DNA of 53,662 bases, taken from positions 1 to 53,662 of the forward strand of contig CANMDH010000037.1 of NCBI GenBank assembly GCA_947496555.1, in the 5' to 3' direction. Below, piece by piece: positions 26,876-36,829 of this stretch (positions within the stretch are counted from its first letter, which is position 1; each line of letters starts with the position of its first letter). The notes beneath the pieces are model-generated. The model ran no database searches. It was not told the DNA's origin and saw only the letters and a list, made by a program, of their open reading frames with translations. Position numbers and translations under genes: made by a program. This DNA is from an uncultured Aquimarina sp. (GTDB taxonomy: Bacteria; Bacteroidota; Bacteroidia; Flavobacteriales; Flavobacteriaceae).

Positions 26876-28423
26876 TTAATTCGTTAACTCAACAATTACC
26901 GGAGAAATTTTCTTTAATCTATATCCGGCATTTGTAGTTAACTGCGCTTTTATATCAATAATCTGTACCGAAGAACCTCTTTTAGCTTTACGTAAAGCAG
27001 ATTTTGCTTTAGAATCTAATCTTCCACCACGTACACTAACTGTAGGTTGACCTTCTACTTTAAATTTAAATCCAGTAACTTTTAATTTAATATCGAAATC
27101 AAAATCAGGTAAAATCGCACCAATAGAAGAAATTTGTAATGCATTTCTTGCCATTTTTATTGCACCATCCTCACCTCGAACAGTACCTACTGGTCTAGGA
27201 ATATCCTTAATTCTAAATTTCTTACTATCACTTACTGTAGTACCATTTGCAAGTTTACCACTTACTCTAATACTTACTTCACGGCCTTTTACCGTAGTTA
27301 CATTCATCATATATCTACCAGCTCCTCCAGTTTTTCTTAAACCAGGTGCCTTGGCATTTACGTTTGGCACACCAGGAATAGAAATGGTCATTGGGTTATT
27401 TACACCACGATATACAACGTTCATCTTATCTGCAGAAATTACAGCAGAATTTGGTCTTGGGATTACGGTATAAGAACTTTTAATTGGGATTTTTACAATA
27501 GAGTCCCCTTCTTTAAATTCAAGTTCTCCTGCCACTTCTCTTTCTCCAACATTCCCAGCCGGGAAATCAAGCATAATCTGACCATTCTCAACTTCTGTTT
27601 GCTCTTTACCATTAACCATTACTTTGGTTGGTTTTAAAGTAGCATCAAAACGTCCAAGAACGATTCTACCTTTAAACTTCTCACCACTAAAGAAAGCAGT
27701 TTTATCGGCCACTACGATTGCTTCATAGTTACTAAATGAAAGTTCAGAAGCTTGTTGTCCTGCTAATAAAGCAGAAAGCACCTTACTTTCAGTAGTTTTT
27801 ACATCTGCCTGCATCTGTGTAAGCTTTGTTAGGGAAGCAACTAATGGGAAACCTTCAAAATTATAGTTTAGCCATTTTTTAGTTACTCCTGATCTATCTT
27901 TTTGATCAGTTGTAGTGAATGTCTTTTCAACATCATCTGCAACAGAAGCATCTACCTCTTTTACCTCTCTGATTGCTGCAGACACTCCTTCTCTATATTT
28001 GTTTATATTATCTAGAAATTCTTGAGCTCCAGCCGTTACCTTACCTCCTTCAAAAAACTTCTGGTCCAGCTTATCAGGCCTGTCCATGGTTTCATAATCA
28101 GTAGGATCGTCTCTGTCCTCTACTAGTTCTTTTTTAAGCTGGTCTAAATATGTATTAAATTCATTGGAAAGTGCACTAATTTGATCAGCTTTCTCTTTTA
28201 AGGGAGTATATTTTTCTGGTTGTTCTGAAACTTTTTCAGCCAGACCAGCCATAAATCCAACATTACGCTGTGTAGCTAACTCATTGGACTCTGTTAACTT
28301 TTCAGACATTAGACCAAATGCGGTCAATACCTCTTTTGACATATTTAATGCCATCATTGCGATGAAAACCAGATACATCAGGTTAATCATCTTCTGCCTT
28401 GGGGACAATTTTCCTCCTGCCAT
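26876..28423 (-). CDS. gldM: T9SS motor protein GldM
   Basis: The 515-aa protein has one membrane helix near the N-terminus (residues 11-31, MINLMYLVFIAMMALNMSKEVL) and then a long periplasmic part with the known four-domain D1-D4 arrangement (helical D1, Ig-like D2-D4). GldM with GldL forms the proton-driven rotary motor that powers secretion and gliding. Length matches Flavobacterium GldM (about 513 aa). It lies 43 bp after gldL and 15 bp before gldN. Confidence 0.96.
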   Translation of the reverse strand: MAGGKLSPRQKMINLMYLVFIAMMALNMSKEVLTAFGLMSEKLTESNELATQRNVGFMAGLAEKVSEQPEKYTPLKEKADQISALSNEFNTYLDQLKKELVEDRDDPTDYETMDRPDKLDQKFFEGGKVTAGAQEFLDNINKYREGVSAAIREVKEVDASVADDVEKTFTTTDQKDRSGVTKKWLNYNFEGFPLVASLTKLTQMQADVKTTESKVLSALLAGQQASELSFSNYEAIVVADKTAFFSGEKFKGRIVLGRFDATLKPTKVMVNGKEQTEVENGQIMLDFPAGNVGEREVAGELEFKEGDSIVKIPIKSSYTVIPRPNSAVISADKMNVVYRGVNNPMTISIPGVPNVNAKAPGLRKTGGAGRYMMNVTTVKGREVSIRVSGKLANGTTVSDSKKFRIKDIPRPVGTVRGEDGAIKMARNALQISSIGAILPDFDFDIKLKVTGFKFKVEGQPTVSVRGGRLDSKAKSALRKAKRGSSVQIIDIKAQLTTNAGYRLKKISPVIVELTN

Positions 28424-28466
28424 TCTTCTTAAATTTTGGTAGTTATTATTAAAATATTAATTACTG

Positions 28467-29090
28467 TTAACTTCTGTTCATTGCAGTTAACATACCACCA
28501 TATACTCCATTAAGTGAAGAAAGGTTACTAGCCATGCTTGCCATCTGTTCTTGAAGATTTCTAGCGTTATCGGCTATTGCCTGATTAGCCTCAGCTTGTT
28601 TAGCTGAAGATTCTAATTGCACTTTATATAAGCTGTTTAATGATTCTAGGTGAGAAGCTGCAGCAGCCATCTCTTCGCTATACCTTTTAGTACCTTGAAT
28701 AGCATCAACCGTAGGAGAAATATTTTTTGCTGCTCCTTCAAAATTACGGATACTTTCTCCAAGACTATTCATAAGACTAGAATCTACTCTAGCTTCCTTA
28801 AGCATCTCATCTAATTTCTTAGACAATAATCCATCGGGAGTTTCATTCTTCTTATCTCTTTTGTTTCCACCTGCTAATTCAGGGTATACAAGAGACCAAT
28901 CTAAATCATCATCTACAGGTTCGAATGCAGAAACAGTAAATACAAATGCTTCTGTGATAAGACCTATAATAAGCATTTCGTTACCAAATGGCCAGTGCAT
29001 AATCTTAAAAAGTGCACCTAATATTACTACGGCCGCTCCTAGACCGTATACCATATTCATTAATTTTTTGCTTGCTTTTGAATTTGCCAT
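28467..29090 (-). CDS. gldL: T9SS motor protein GldL
   Basis: The 207-aa protein has two N-terminal membrane helices (about residues 8-27 and 36-54). The second carries the conserved glutamate in LIIGLITEAFVF that is implicated in proton use by the GldL/GldM motor. The cytoplasmic C-terminal half is helical and rich in Ala, Asn and Gln. It lies 75 bp after gldK and 43 bp before gldM. Confidence 0.96.
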   Translation of the reverse strand: MANSKASKKLMNMVYGLGAAVVILGALFKIMHWPFGNEMLIIGLITEAFVFTVSAFEPVDDDLDWSLVYPELAGGNKRDKKNETPDGLLSKKLDEMLKEARVDSSLMNSLGESIRNFEGAAKNISPTVDAIQGTKRYSEEMAAAASHLESLNSLYKVQLESSAKQAEANQAIADNARNLQEQMASMASNLSSLNGVYGGMLTAMNRS

Positions 29091-29165
29091 AATAAATTTG
29101 TTTTGTTTTTTTAAATCTAAATGTTAAAAAAAGGGTTAGTAATTAAGTTGATAGAATTTTGGGAC

Positions 29166-30539
29166 TTATTTCTGATTCACAGTGTTATCTTCTCCAGTAA
29201 CGTCAGTACCCATATAGTCCTGAACAGTTCTAAATCCGATATAACTTCTAGCTGAATCCGCATATTCATAATCTCTGGTACTTACCTGTAGGAAATAAGC
29301 AACATCTTTCCATGATCCTCCACGAACTACTTTACGTTTGTTTTCGTCATCATTAACATTTGGGTTCATTGATGATACGTAGTCGTATGCTGAGGGATCA
29401 TAAGATGACTGTACCCACTCAGAAACATTACCTGCCATATTATATAGGTTATAATCATTAGGATCAAATGTTCTGGCTTCTACAGTATATAAGAAATTAT
29501 CTGCTGCATAGTTTCCTCTAAGAGGCTTAAAGTTCGCAAGGAAACAACCTCTGTCATTTAAGGCATAAGGTCCTCCCCATGGATAAGTTGCTGATTCCAG
29601 ACCTCCTCTTGCTGCATACTCCCATTCTGCTTCTGTAGGTAGTCTGAAATAGTTTACAAACTCTTTTCCTTTCTTCTTCTGAAAGGTATTTTTTTCTATA
29701 GTTCTCCATCGACAGAAGGCTTTAGCTTGTTCCCAAGAAACACCAACTACCGGATAATCGTCATACGCACTATGCCAGAAATAATCATTATGCATAGGCT
29801 CATTATAAGAATAACTAAAATCTTTGATCCAAACTGTGGTGTCTGGATATACTTCTATTACTTCTTCTCTTACGAAGTCTTTTCTTCTACCTTGCTTAGC
29901 ACGTGCTGCAGCCTGGATATCCATCCAAGTAAATCTAAATTGGAACTTACTTACATCCAATGTACGTCTTCCATTATAAGATTCTTCTAATGGAATATAC
30001 ATAGTATCCATCACTTCAGCATAAAACTCATCAGGGTAATCTTCGATATCCCATTCGATATCAATATCCTTGTTAAGTCCTCTACCTTCATAACCAGTAG
30101 TTCCTGTACCACTATAATTGTCGTACATATATTTTTCGTAAACTGACATGTTTTCGGTATCCGCATCTAAAAATGCATATTCACCAATACCATCATCACC
30201 AGGGGCTTTTCCAAGTTCGTCAGCCATAATTGCTAATCGCATTCTGATTGTAGAATCACGAACCCAATTTACAAACTGTCTATACTCACTATTGGTGATT
30301 TCGGTCTCATCCATGTAGAACGAACGAACGGTAACCATCTTTGTCGGCGCATTGGATAATGCCGCCTTGTCATCATCTGATTTACCCATAATGAAGGACC
30401 CTCCTGGGATAAGCGCCATTCCATAAGGTTTTTGTGGATGCCATTTTTTTCCTTGTGCTCCGGTCAATTCTCCGCGGCTTCCGCCTCCACAACTGTAGAG
30501 CATTGCTAAAATAGCAAATAGTGATACAAATTTCTTCAT
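29166..30539 (-). CDS. gldK: T9SS/gliding lipoprotein GldK
   Basis: The 457-aa lipoprotein has the lipobox LYSC (Cys17). An FGE-sulfatase-type (formylglycine-generating enzyme) fold spans most of the protein (ALIPGGSFIMGKS near residue 43; MDETEITNSEYRQFVNW; PVVGVSWEQAKAFCRW; FRLPTEAEWEYAARGG; NMAGNVSEWVQSSYD; VVRGGSWKDVA). GldK is a structural ring component and not an active formylglycine enzyme. It is the first gene of gldKLMN, with a good promoter 39 bp upstream. Confidence 0.96.
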   Translation of the reverse strand: MKKFVSLFAILAMLYSCGGGSRGELTGAQGKKWHPQKPYGMALIPGGSFIMGKSDDDKAALSNAPTKMVTVRSFYMDETEITNSEYRQFVNWVRDSTIRMRLAIMADELGKAPGDDGIGEYAFLDADTENMSVYEKYMYDNYSGTGTTGYEGRGLNKDIDIEWDIEDYPDEFYAEVMDTMYIPLEESYNGRRTLDVSKFQFRFTWMDIQAAARAKQGRRKDFVREEVIEVYPDTTVWIKDFSYSYNEPMHNDYFWHSAYDDYPVVGVSWEQAKAFCRWRTIEKNTFQKKKGKEFVNYFRLPTEAEWEYAARGGLESATYPWGGPYALNDRGCFLANFKPLRGNYAADNFLYTVEARTFDPNDYNLYNMAGNVSEWVQSSYDPSAYDYVSSMNPNVNDDENKRKVVRGGSWKDVAYFLQVSTRDYEYADSARSYIGFRTVQDYMGTDVTGEDNTVNQK

Positions 30540-30577
30540 AACGTGTTTTAGGTTAAGATCTTCTAGATTTAAGGACG

Positions 30578-30608
30578 TAAACCTATTTATTTATTTCCAG
30601 AAAAACAA
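30578..30608 (-). promoter_or_regulatory. Promoter of the gldKLMN operon
   Basis: On the minus strand TTG (complement of 30606-30608) is followed after 20 bp by TAGGTTTA (complement of 30578-30585), 7 of 8 bases of TAnnTTTG. The start codon is 38 bp further on. Confidence 0.6.
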
Positions 30609-30649
30609 TTTTTTTCTAAAAAAAACCTTAAATCTGCCTAATAAAAATG

Positions 30650-31813
30650 TTAAACTTCGTTTTTTCGTTTTGCCTTATACCATCTTTCAGGTATTTCTTG
30701 ATTACAAGCACGCTCATAATCGTTGTATGTGCAAGGTAATAACGTATGTCTTTTCAATTTATTATTGCCAGACGAAATAAAAGGTATTTCTATCCACCAT
30801 CTTCCTGTTTTTGAACTTTTATAAAAGGACAAAATTTCATCTTCTATTGGCACATTATAATGTAGTGTACTTTTCTGGTTCTTAATATCTAATTCGTTGG
30901 ATCTATAATTGTATCCTTCTATAAAATACCAAATGATCTGTGCAATCAACATTGATGTCATTTCTTCGCCTTTAAAGTTTTTGAATTCATAAATCCCAAA
31001 ACTTTTCACCTTATCACTAATTCCTGCATATCTAGAGATCGCACAAATCTCTCTTCCATCAAAACCATTTGGAGAAGTAGTAATTCCGTTTATACTATTA
31101 GAATTCATAACTCCAAGATCTACAGATACAATGTCGGCATCTCTCATAATCGGCTCCACAATGGTAACGTCCGAAATTACCTCACCCAAACGACAGGCAT
31201 CAAAATATAATTTTTCTATAAGATCAATTTCTTCTTGAGCATTAAAATATGTTTGATACCCTATATTGCTATAATTAAAAAGATTATACGGTTGTTCAAC
31301 AATAATTTTACCTACAAATGAGGTATTGGTTATTGGTTCTGAAGAATTTCCTAGATCGAATTTACTATCAACATTGGCCAGATTTACCATTCGCTCCAAA
31401 ATATCAAAGGATCTGTACTGGGCATATACAAGATCCTGACTTCCACCTATTATTATAGGTATTATGTTTTTTTGCAACAAGGTAGACAACACCTCTTGAA
31501 CCAAATAATAAGTATCACTAACCTCATTACCCGGCATAACATCCCCTAGATCCACTATAGATGCACCCCAATTACCTGGATAGAGTTCGTATAAAGATTT
31601 GCGAATAGTTTCAAAACTCAATTTCTCCCCAAGAAAATTAATATCGTTTCTATTTTCTTGCACACCAAGAATAGCGATGTCTATTTTTTCCAAATCAGGA
31701 ACTCCACTTTCTACAGTATGAATATTAATTTTTTTACCTAATGAATGATCAGAAAGTAATTTTGCATGCGCTGCTACTAGATCACTAACTGGAGCAAGAA
31801 ATTCGAAAGACAT
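30650..31813 (-). CDS. Arginase-fold protein with degenerate metal site (formimidoylglutamase-like)
   Basis: The 387-aa protein belongs to the arginase/agmatinase/formimidoylglutamase (ureohydrolase) superfamily by its overall strand order. The di-manganese ligands are largely lost. The GGDHS motif reads GGSQD (residues 123-127), DAHxD reads DSKFD (149-153), and SxDxDxxDP reads SVDLGVMNS (230-238). A normal hydrolase would not work with these changes. A 50-residue C-terminal extension rich in Arg and Lys is added. It lies between topA and gldK in the same direction, 9 bp after topA, and is probably co-transcribed with topA. I infer a non-catalytic or altered role, possibly structural. Confidence 0.8.
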   Translation of the reverse strand: MSFEFLAPVSDLVAAHAKLLSDHSLGKKINIHTVESGVPDLEKIDIAILGVQENRNDINFLGEKLSFETIRKSLYELYPGNWGASIVDLGDVMPGNEVSDTYYLVQEVLSTLLQKNIIPIIIGGSQDLVYAQYRSFDILERMVNLANVDSKFDLGNSSEPITNTSFVGKIIVEQPYNLFNYSNIGYQTYFNAQEEIDLIEKLYFDACRLGEVISDVTIVEPIMRDADIVSVDLGVMNSNSINGITTSPNGFDGREICAISRYAGISDKVKSFGIYEFKNFKGEEMTSMLIAQIIWYFIEGYNYRSNELDIKNQKSTLHYNVPIEDEILSFYKSSKTGRWWIEIPFISSGNNKLKRHTLLPCTYNDYERACNQEIPERWYKAKRKNEV

Positions 31814-31822
31814 ATATTAAGG

Positions 31823-34324
31823 TTATTTCTTTTTAGTAGTCTTTTTTGTGGTTTTTTTCTTGGATGCTGTTTTTTTCTTAGGAGCATTTTTCTCGATAAG
31901 GTCTTTTACTTTTTCCAAAGTTAATTTTGAAGCATCCACAGTTTTAGGCAATTCGATTTTGATTTTACCTTTTATAATATTACTTCTTCCCCATCTTGCT
32001 TTTTCTACTCGAATACCTTCTTCTTCCCAATTATGGATAACTTTATCGATTTCCTTTTGCTTCTTATCCTCTATCAATGTAACAATATCATTTTCTGATA
32101 AATTATCAAAATCATATTTTTTATTCACATTGATAAACATGTTGTTCCATTTTATAAATGGCCCAAATCTACCTTTCCCTTTTTGAACTGGAAGATTTTC
32201 GTATGTATATATAGGAGCATCGGCTTTTTCTTTAGCATCGATCAACTCAATTGCTCTCTCTAGCGAAACACTCATTGGATCTTCGCCTTTATCCAAGGAA
32301 ACAAATTTTTCTCCAAAACGCACATAAGGCCCAAAACGACCATTATTAACAACCAGTGTTTCTCCTTTATAAGTCCCTATTTCTTTTGGTAACTGAAAAA
32401 GATCCATTGCTTCTTCAAAAGTAATACTGCTTAATGTTTGGCCTGGAGGCAGACTTGCAAATTTAGGCTTATCCTCATCATCTGCGGTTCCTATCTGTAC
32501 CATTGGTCCAAATTTACCCAATCGCACACTTACCACTTTACCAGTTGCAGGATCTTCGCCAAGAATACGCTCTCCCACTTCTCGCTCTGCATTTTGCGCT
32601 ACGTCTTCTACTCTTGGGTGAAACTCTTCATAAAATTCTTTCATCACATGGGTCCAATCTTCTTGTCCCTCAGCGATTTCATCAAAATCCTGTTCTACTT
32701 TTGCTGTAAAGTTATAATCAAGGATTGAAGAAAAATGATTTACCAGAAAATCATTCACGACCATTCCAACATCGGTAGGAATAAGTTTTCCTTTATCACT
32801 TCCTACTTTTTCAGAAAGTTTTTTCTCGCTTACAGCATGTCCAGATAATACCATCTGGATATAATTACGAACTTCTCCTTCTTTAGCTCCTTTTTCTACA
32901 TAATTTCTATTCTGAATTGTAGAAATCGTTGGTGCATATGTCGAAGGGCGACCAATACCGAGCTCTTCCAGCTTCTTAACTAAAGATGCCTCAGTATAAC
33001 GGCCTGGTGGCCTGGTAAATCTTTCTGTAGCTGTAATGTAATTATTGTACAATGACTCATTTACTTTCATTGCAGGCAGGATTCCTTCTTGCTCCTCATC
33101 TTCATCATCATTTCCTTCAAGATATACTTTCAGAAATCCTTCAAATTTTATTACCTCGCCATTTGCCGTAAAGTGCTCATTGTGCGAATTAGCATTAATC
33201 TTAACATTAGTTCGTTCTAATCGAGCATCACTCATTTGCGAAGCAATGGCACGTTTCCAAATTAATTCATACAATCGCTGCTGATCATAATCTACATTTA
33301 CGGTATGTCTTGAAAAATCCGTAGGCCTTATAGCTTCGTGTGCTTCTTGAGCTCCTTTTGATTTTCCTTTATATTGTCTAGGATTGCTAAAATCCTCTCC
33401 ATAAGCTGAAACAATTTCGGCTTTGGCACTATTTTGAGCCTCTACAGAAAGGTTTACACTATCGGTTCTCATATACGTAATTAACCCAGCCTCATATAAC
33501 CGTTGCGCCATGGTCATTGTCTTACTTACAGAGAAATATAATTTTCTTGAAGCCTCTTGTTGTAGCGTAGATGTTGTAAACGGCGGTGCAGGAGATTTTT
33601 TTGCAGGTTTTGTAGACAGATCTGCTATTTTGAAATTCGCACCTATATTTTTGTTCAAAAAAGATTCAGCCTCTTCTTTGGTCTTAAAATTTTTAGGAAG
33701 CTTTGCCTTAAAGGACTTACCAGCTTCTTTAGAAAATTCGGCATCAATTCTGTAGGAAGCTTCGGGTTTGAAATCGATTATCTCTCTTTCTCTCTCTACA
33801 ATTAATCGTACAGAAACCGATTGCACTCTACCCGCAGACAATCCTCCTTTCACTTTGCGCCAAAGTACAGGAGATAACTCATATCCTACCAAACGATCCA
33901 AAACACGCCTAGCCTGTTGCGCATTTACCAGGTTATAATCAATAGTACGCGGATTCTCTATCGCTTTAAGAATTGCATTTTTGGTAATCTCATGAAAAAC
34001 AATTCTTTTGGTTTTATCTTTATCAAGTTTTAGAGTTTCGGCAAGGTGCCATGCGATGGCTTCTCCCTCTCGATCCTCATCACTTGCCAGCCATACCATA
34101 TCTGCATTCTTAGAAAGATCTTTTAGCTTTTTTACAACATCCTTTTTGTCTTTAGAGACAATATATTTGGGCTTAAAACCTCCATCAACATCAACTCCTA
34201 ATTCTTTTGCAGGCAAATCTGCAATGTGTCCAAAACTGGATGCAACCGTATAATCTTTTCCAAGAAATTTTTCTATTGTTTTGGCCTTTGCAGGCGACTC
34301 TACAATCACTAAATTCTTAGCCAT
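31823..34324 (-). CDS. topA: DNA topoisomerase I
   Basis: The 833-aa type IA topoisomerase has a TOPRIM domain (LVIVESPAKAKTIEKFLG; SDEDREGEAIAWHLAE) and the active-site tyrosine in LITYMRTDSVNLS near residue 290. The C-terminus has several topo C-terminal repeats (GKFGPMVQIG, GRFGPYVRFGEKFVSL, GRFGPFIKWNNMFINV) in place of zinc ribbons, and ends in a lysine-rich tail. It relaxes negative supercoils. It is followed after 9 bp by the arginase-fold gene. Confidence 0.96.
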   Translation of the reverse strand: MAKNLVIVESPAKAKTIEKFLGKDYTVASSFGHIADLPAKELGVDVDGGFKPKYIVSKDKKDVVKKLKDLSKNADMVWLASDEDREGEAIAWHLAETLKLDKDKTKRIVFHEITKNAILKAIENPRTIDYNLVNAQQARRVLDRLVGYELSPVLWRKVKGGLSAGRVQSVSVRLIVEREREIIDFKPEASYRIDAEFSKEAGKSFKAKLPKNFKTKEEAESFLNKNIGANFKIADLSTKPAKKSPAPPFTTSTLQQEASRKLYFSVSKTMTMAQRLYEAGLITYMRTDSVNLSVEAQNSAKAEIVSAYGEDFSNPRQYKGKSKGAQEAHEAIRPTDFSRHTVNVDYDQQRLYELIWKRAIASQMSDARLERTNVKINANSHNEHFTANGEVIKFEGFLKVYLEGNDDEDEEQEGILPAMKVNESLYNNYITATERFTRPPGRYTEASLVKKLEELGIGRPSTYAPTISTIQNRNYVEKGAKEGEVRNYIQMVLSGHAVSEKKLSEKVGSDKGKLIPTDVGMVVNDFLVNHFSSILDYNFTAKVEQDFDEIAEGQEDWTHVMKEFYEEFHPRVEDVAQNAEREVGERILGEDPATGKVVSVRLGKFGPMVQIGTADDEDKPKFASLPPGQTLSSITFEEAMDLFQLPKEIGTYKGETLVVNNGRFGPYVRFGEKFVSLDKGEDPMSVSLERAIELIDAKEKADAPIYTYENLPVQKGKGRFGPFIKWNNMFINVNKKYDFDNLSENDIVTLIEDKKQKEIDKVIHNWEEEGIRVEKARWGRSNIIKGKIKIELPKTVDASKLTLEKVKDLIEKNAPKKKTASKKKTTKKTTKKK

Positions 34325-34398
34325 AGTCCTTTAATTTCTGACCACAAAAGTATATCAAAAAAATGATATCCAGATTCTTTCTTAAAAAATAAGTTTAA

Positions 34399-34426
34399 AA
34401 AAAACCTGCTTTGCAGCAGGTTTTTT
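34399..34426. terminator. Terminator after the 261-aa membrane protein gene
   Basis: The stem AAAAAACCTGCT / AGCAGGTTTTTT has a 4-base loop and runs of A and T on both sides. It lies 6 bp after the stop of the minus-strand gene at 34432 and upstream of topA. Confidence 0.85.
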
Positions 34427-34431
34427 AATTT

Positions 34432-35217
34432 TTATTTTACAAATAACGTCTCATTATTTCCGGATTCATCATTTTCAAAACCTATGGTATTCTTATACAT
34501 ATAATATACGGGCATATAAATAAAAGATGCAGTGAAAAATATACCTACAAAACACAACAACATACCTACAAGTTGGGATAAAATTGAAGAAATAAAAATC
34601 AATCCAAAGGCTACTAACCATATTTTATTACCCAACTTAAAACTTGCTTTAATTAAATCATTTGCACTTAGATCCGGATTAAACGCAAAGATAACTCCCA
34701 ATAATTGCAGAGGAACCATTACATAAAGAATAGGAAGATAACACAATAATATTGCTAATAAAGCAATACCAAACGTTGCGATTGCCAATACAAATATTTT
34801 GCCTAGATATTTTCCCTTCAAAAACATAAAGTATGAAGAGGTTTCCGGAAGACCAAGATCAGCCTGCTTACATACTCTATAATAATGTGCAGTAATCCCA
34901 AATTGAAGCGCTGTGGCAATCATTGAAACTACCAAAACCAAAACCACAAACAAAATTGTTAAACCTATTGATAGTTCCTCACTGGGATAATCACCATACT
35001 CATTATAACTACCTTCTATACCAGCTAACCCCGCTAAAGCAAAAATCGGAATATACATTATAAAAAATAAGGGGAGCATAACAAGCATACTAATGAGCAA
35101 ATGCACAAATCCTTGTACCCATACTTTTTTAAAAAGATCAAAGCTATTACTAAATACATCTCCAAAATCCAAGGAAGTGCTATTTTCTATTCTTTCAAAG
35201 AGTTTACCTGATGTCAT
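34432..35217 (-). CDS. Integral membrane protein, 261 aa (unknown function)
   Basis: The protein has about six membrane helices (residues 36-62, 84-110, 137-180, 195-240). It resembles the widespread flavobacterial family often mis-annotated as beta-carotene 15,15'-monooxygenase and related to the glycerophosphodiesterase membrane domain. No catalytic motif is visible. It is a single gene divergent from miaB, and its promoter lies in the region before miaB. Function is unknown. Confidence 0.75.
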   Translation of the reverse strand: MTSGKLFERIENSTSLDFGDVFSNSFDLFKKVWVQGFVHLLISMLVMLPLFFIMYIPIFALAGLAGIEGSYNEYGDYPSEELSIGLTILFVVLVLVVSMIATALQFGITAHYYRVCKQADLGLPETSSYFMFLKGKYLGKIFVLAIATFGIALLAILLCYLPILYVMVPLQLLGVIFAFNPDLSANDLIKASFKLGNKIWLVAFGLIFISSILSQLVGMLLCFVGIFFTASFIYMPVYYMYKNTIGFENDESGNNETLFVK

Positions 35218-35281
35218 ACATACTATTTTATTGGTTGGAAAAGATCAAATATAGATTTTTTATAAAAATAAATCCTGACAC

Positions 35282-35313
35282 TTTGTCACAAATCGTATTA
35301 AAAAGTATCTTTG
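35282..35313 (+). promoter_or_regulatory. Promoter of miaB
   Basis: TTTG (35282-35285) and a perfect TATCTTTG (35306-35313) are 20 bp apart, the consensus Bacteroidota sigma-A promoter. It lies 39 bp upstream of the chosen miaB start and inside the longer open frame, which argues against an upstream start. Confidence 0.8.
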
Positions 35314-35351
35314 CACATTATTTGACCCCAATCGTTAAGGAATTATTTTAT

Positions 35352-36797
35352 ATGGAGAAGATCATTGATGAAAATATACAAGGACAACCACTTGTTCTTG
35401 ATCAAAAGAAAGAAAACAAGCGTAAACTTTTTATAGAAAGCTATGGTTGCCAGATGAATTTTAGCGATAGTGAAATTGTAGCTTCAATTTTGGCTAAAGA
35501 AGGTTTTAATACTACACAAAATCTTGAAGATGCAGATTTGGTGTTGGTAAATACTTGCTCTATTCGCGAAAAAGCAGAGCAGACCGTTAGAAAACGTCTT
35601 GAAAAATACAATGCTGTAAAAAAAATCAATCCAGGGATGAAAGTTGGGGTATTGGGTTGCATGGCAGAACGTTTAAAAAGCAAGTTCCTTGAAGAAGAAA
35701 AAATTGTAGACCTTGTTGTGGGCCCAGATGCTTACAAAGATCTTCCTAATTTAATTGAAGAGGTCGATGCAGGTCGTAATGCAGTTAACGTGATTCTTTC
35801 AAAAGAAGAAACCTATGGAGATATTTCTCCTGTTCGTTTGCAAAGCAATGGAGTATCTGCTTTTGTATCGATCACAAGAGGTTGCGATAACATGTGTACC
35901 TTTTGTGTTGTACCCTTTACAAGAGGAAGAGAACGCAGTCGGGATCCTCAAAGTATCTTAGAAGAAATTGATGAGTTGGTAGCACAAAACTTTAAAGAAG
36001 TTACCCTATTGGGACAAAATGTAGATAGTTTCTTGTGGTATGGTGGTGGCCTAAAAAAGGATTTTGAGAAAGCTTCAGATTTCCAGAAAGCGACTGCTGT
36101 TAATTTTGCAAAGCTTTTGGATATGGTTGCCGAAAAACATCCCAAACTTAGATTGCGTTTTACCACTTCTAACCCTCAAGATATGACCTTGGATGTTATC
36201 GAAGTAATGGCTAAGCATAAAAATATTTGTAAGTACATTCATCTCCCAATCCAAAGCGGAAGCGACCGTATTCTAAAGGAAATGAACAGACTGCATACAC
36301 GTCAAGAGTATTTTGATCTCATTGATAATATCAAACGAATTATTCCAAATTGTGCAATTTCCCAAGACATCATTACCGGCTTTCCCACAGAGACTGAAGA
36401 AGATCATCAAGATACCTTATCTCTAATGGAATACGTTAAGTATGATTACGGATTTATGTTCGCCTACTCTGAAAGACCTGGAACACTGGCAGAACGTAAA
36501 ATGGAAGATGATGTTCCTGAAGAAGTTAAGAAAAGACGCCTTGCAGAAGTTATAGAATTACAGCGTAAACATAGCGAACATAGGCATCGAGCTTTTATTG
36601 GACAAACATTAGAAATTCTGATCGAAAAAGAATCAAAAAAATCTGAAGCCCATTGGAGCGGAAGAACCACCCAAAATACCGTAGCTGTTTTCCCAAAAGG
36701 AAACTACAAAATAGGTGATTTTGCCATGGTACGTATTGATGATTGTACTAGTGCCACTCTATTGGGAGAAGCTGTTGGGTATTCAGAAAATAATTAA
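35352..36797 (+). CDS. miaB: tRNA-2-methylthio-N6-dimethylallyladenosine synthase MiaB
   Basis: The 481-aa radical SAM enzyme adds the 2-methylthio group to i6A37 of tRNA. The N-terminal methylthiotransferase domain contributes the three auxiliary-cluster cysteines ([27 protein letters not shown]). The radical SAM motif is [23 protein letters not shown]-terminal TRAM domain spans about residues 410-475. The frame is open further upstream, but the ATG at 35352 (MEKIIDEN) is preferred because a consensus promoter lies at 35282-35313. It leads the miaB-activator-lptE-TPR-secG series. Confidence 0.96.
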   Translation: MEKIIDENIQGQPLVLDQKKENKRKLFIESYGCQMNFSDSEIVASILAKEGFNTTQNLEDADLVLVNTCSIREKAEQTVRKRLEKYNAVKKINPGMKVGVLGCMAERLKSKFLEEEKIVDLVVGPDAYKDLPNLIEEVDAGRNAVNVILSKEETYGDISPVRLQSNGVSAFVSITRGCDNMCTFCVVPFTRGRERSRDPQSILEEIDELVAQNFKEVTLLGQNVDSFLWYGGGLKKDFEKASDFQKATAVNFAKLLDMVAEKHPKLRLRFTTSNPQDMTLDVIEVMAKHKNICKYIHLPIQSGSDRILKEMNRLHTRQEYFDLIDNIKRIIPNCAISQDIITGFPTETEEDHQDTLSLMEYVKYDYGFMFAYSERPGTLAERKMEDDVPEEVKKRRLAEVIELQRKHSEHRHRAFIGQTLEILIEKESKKSEAHWSGRTTQNTVAVFPKGNYKIGDFAMVRIDDCTSATLLGEAVGYSENN

Positions 36798-36829
36798 TAA
36801 CAAACTAAACTAATTATAGTTTTATATAC

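Noticed and set aside
35211-35351. N-terminal extension of miaB to the TTG at 35211
   Set aside because: It would run through a consensus promoter and overlap the divergent gene; the extra residues are not typical of MiaB.
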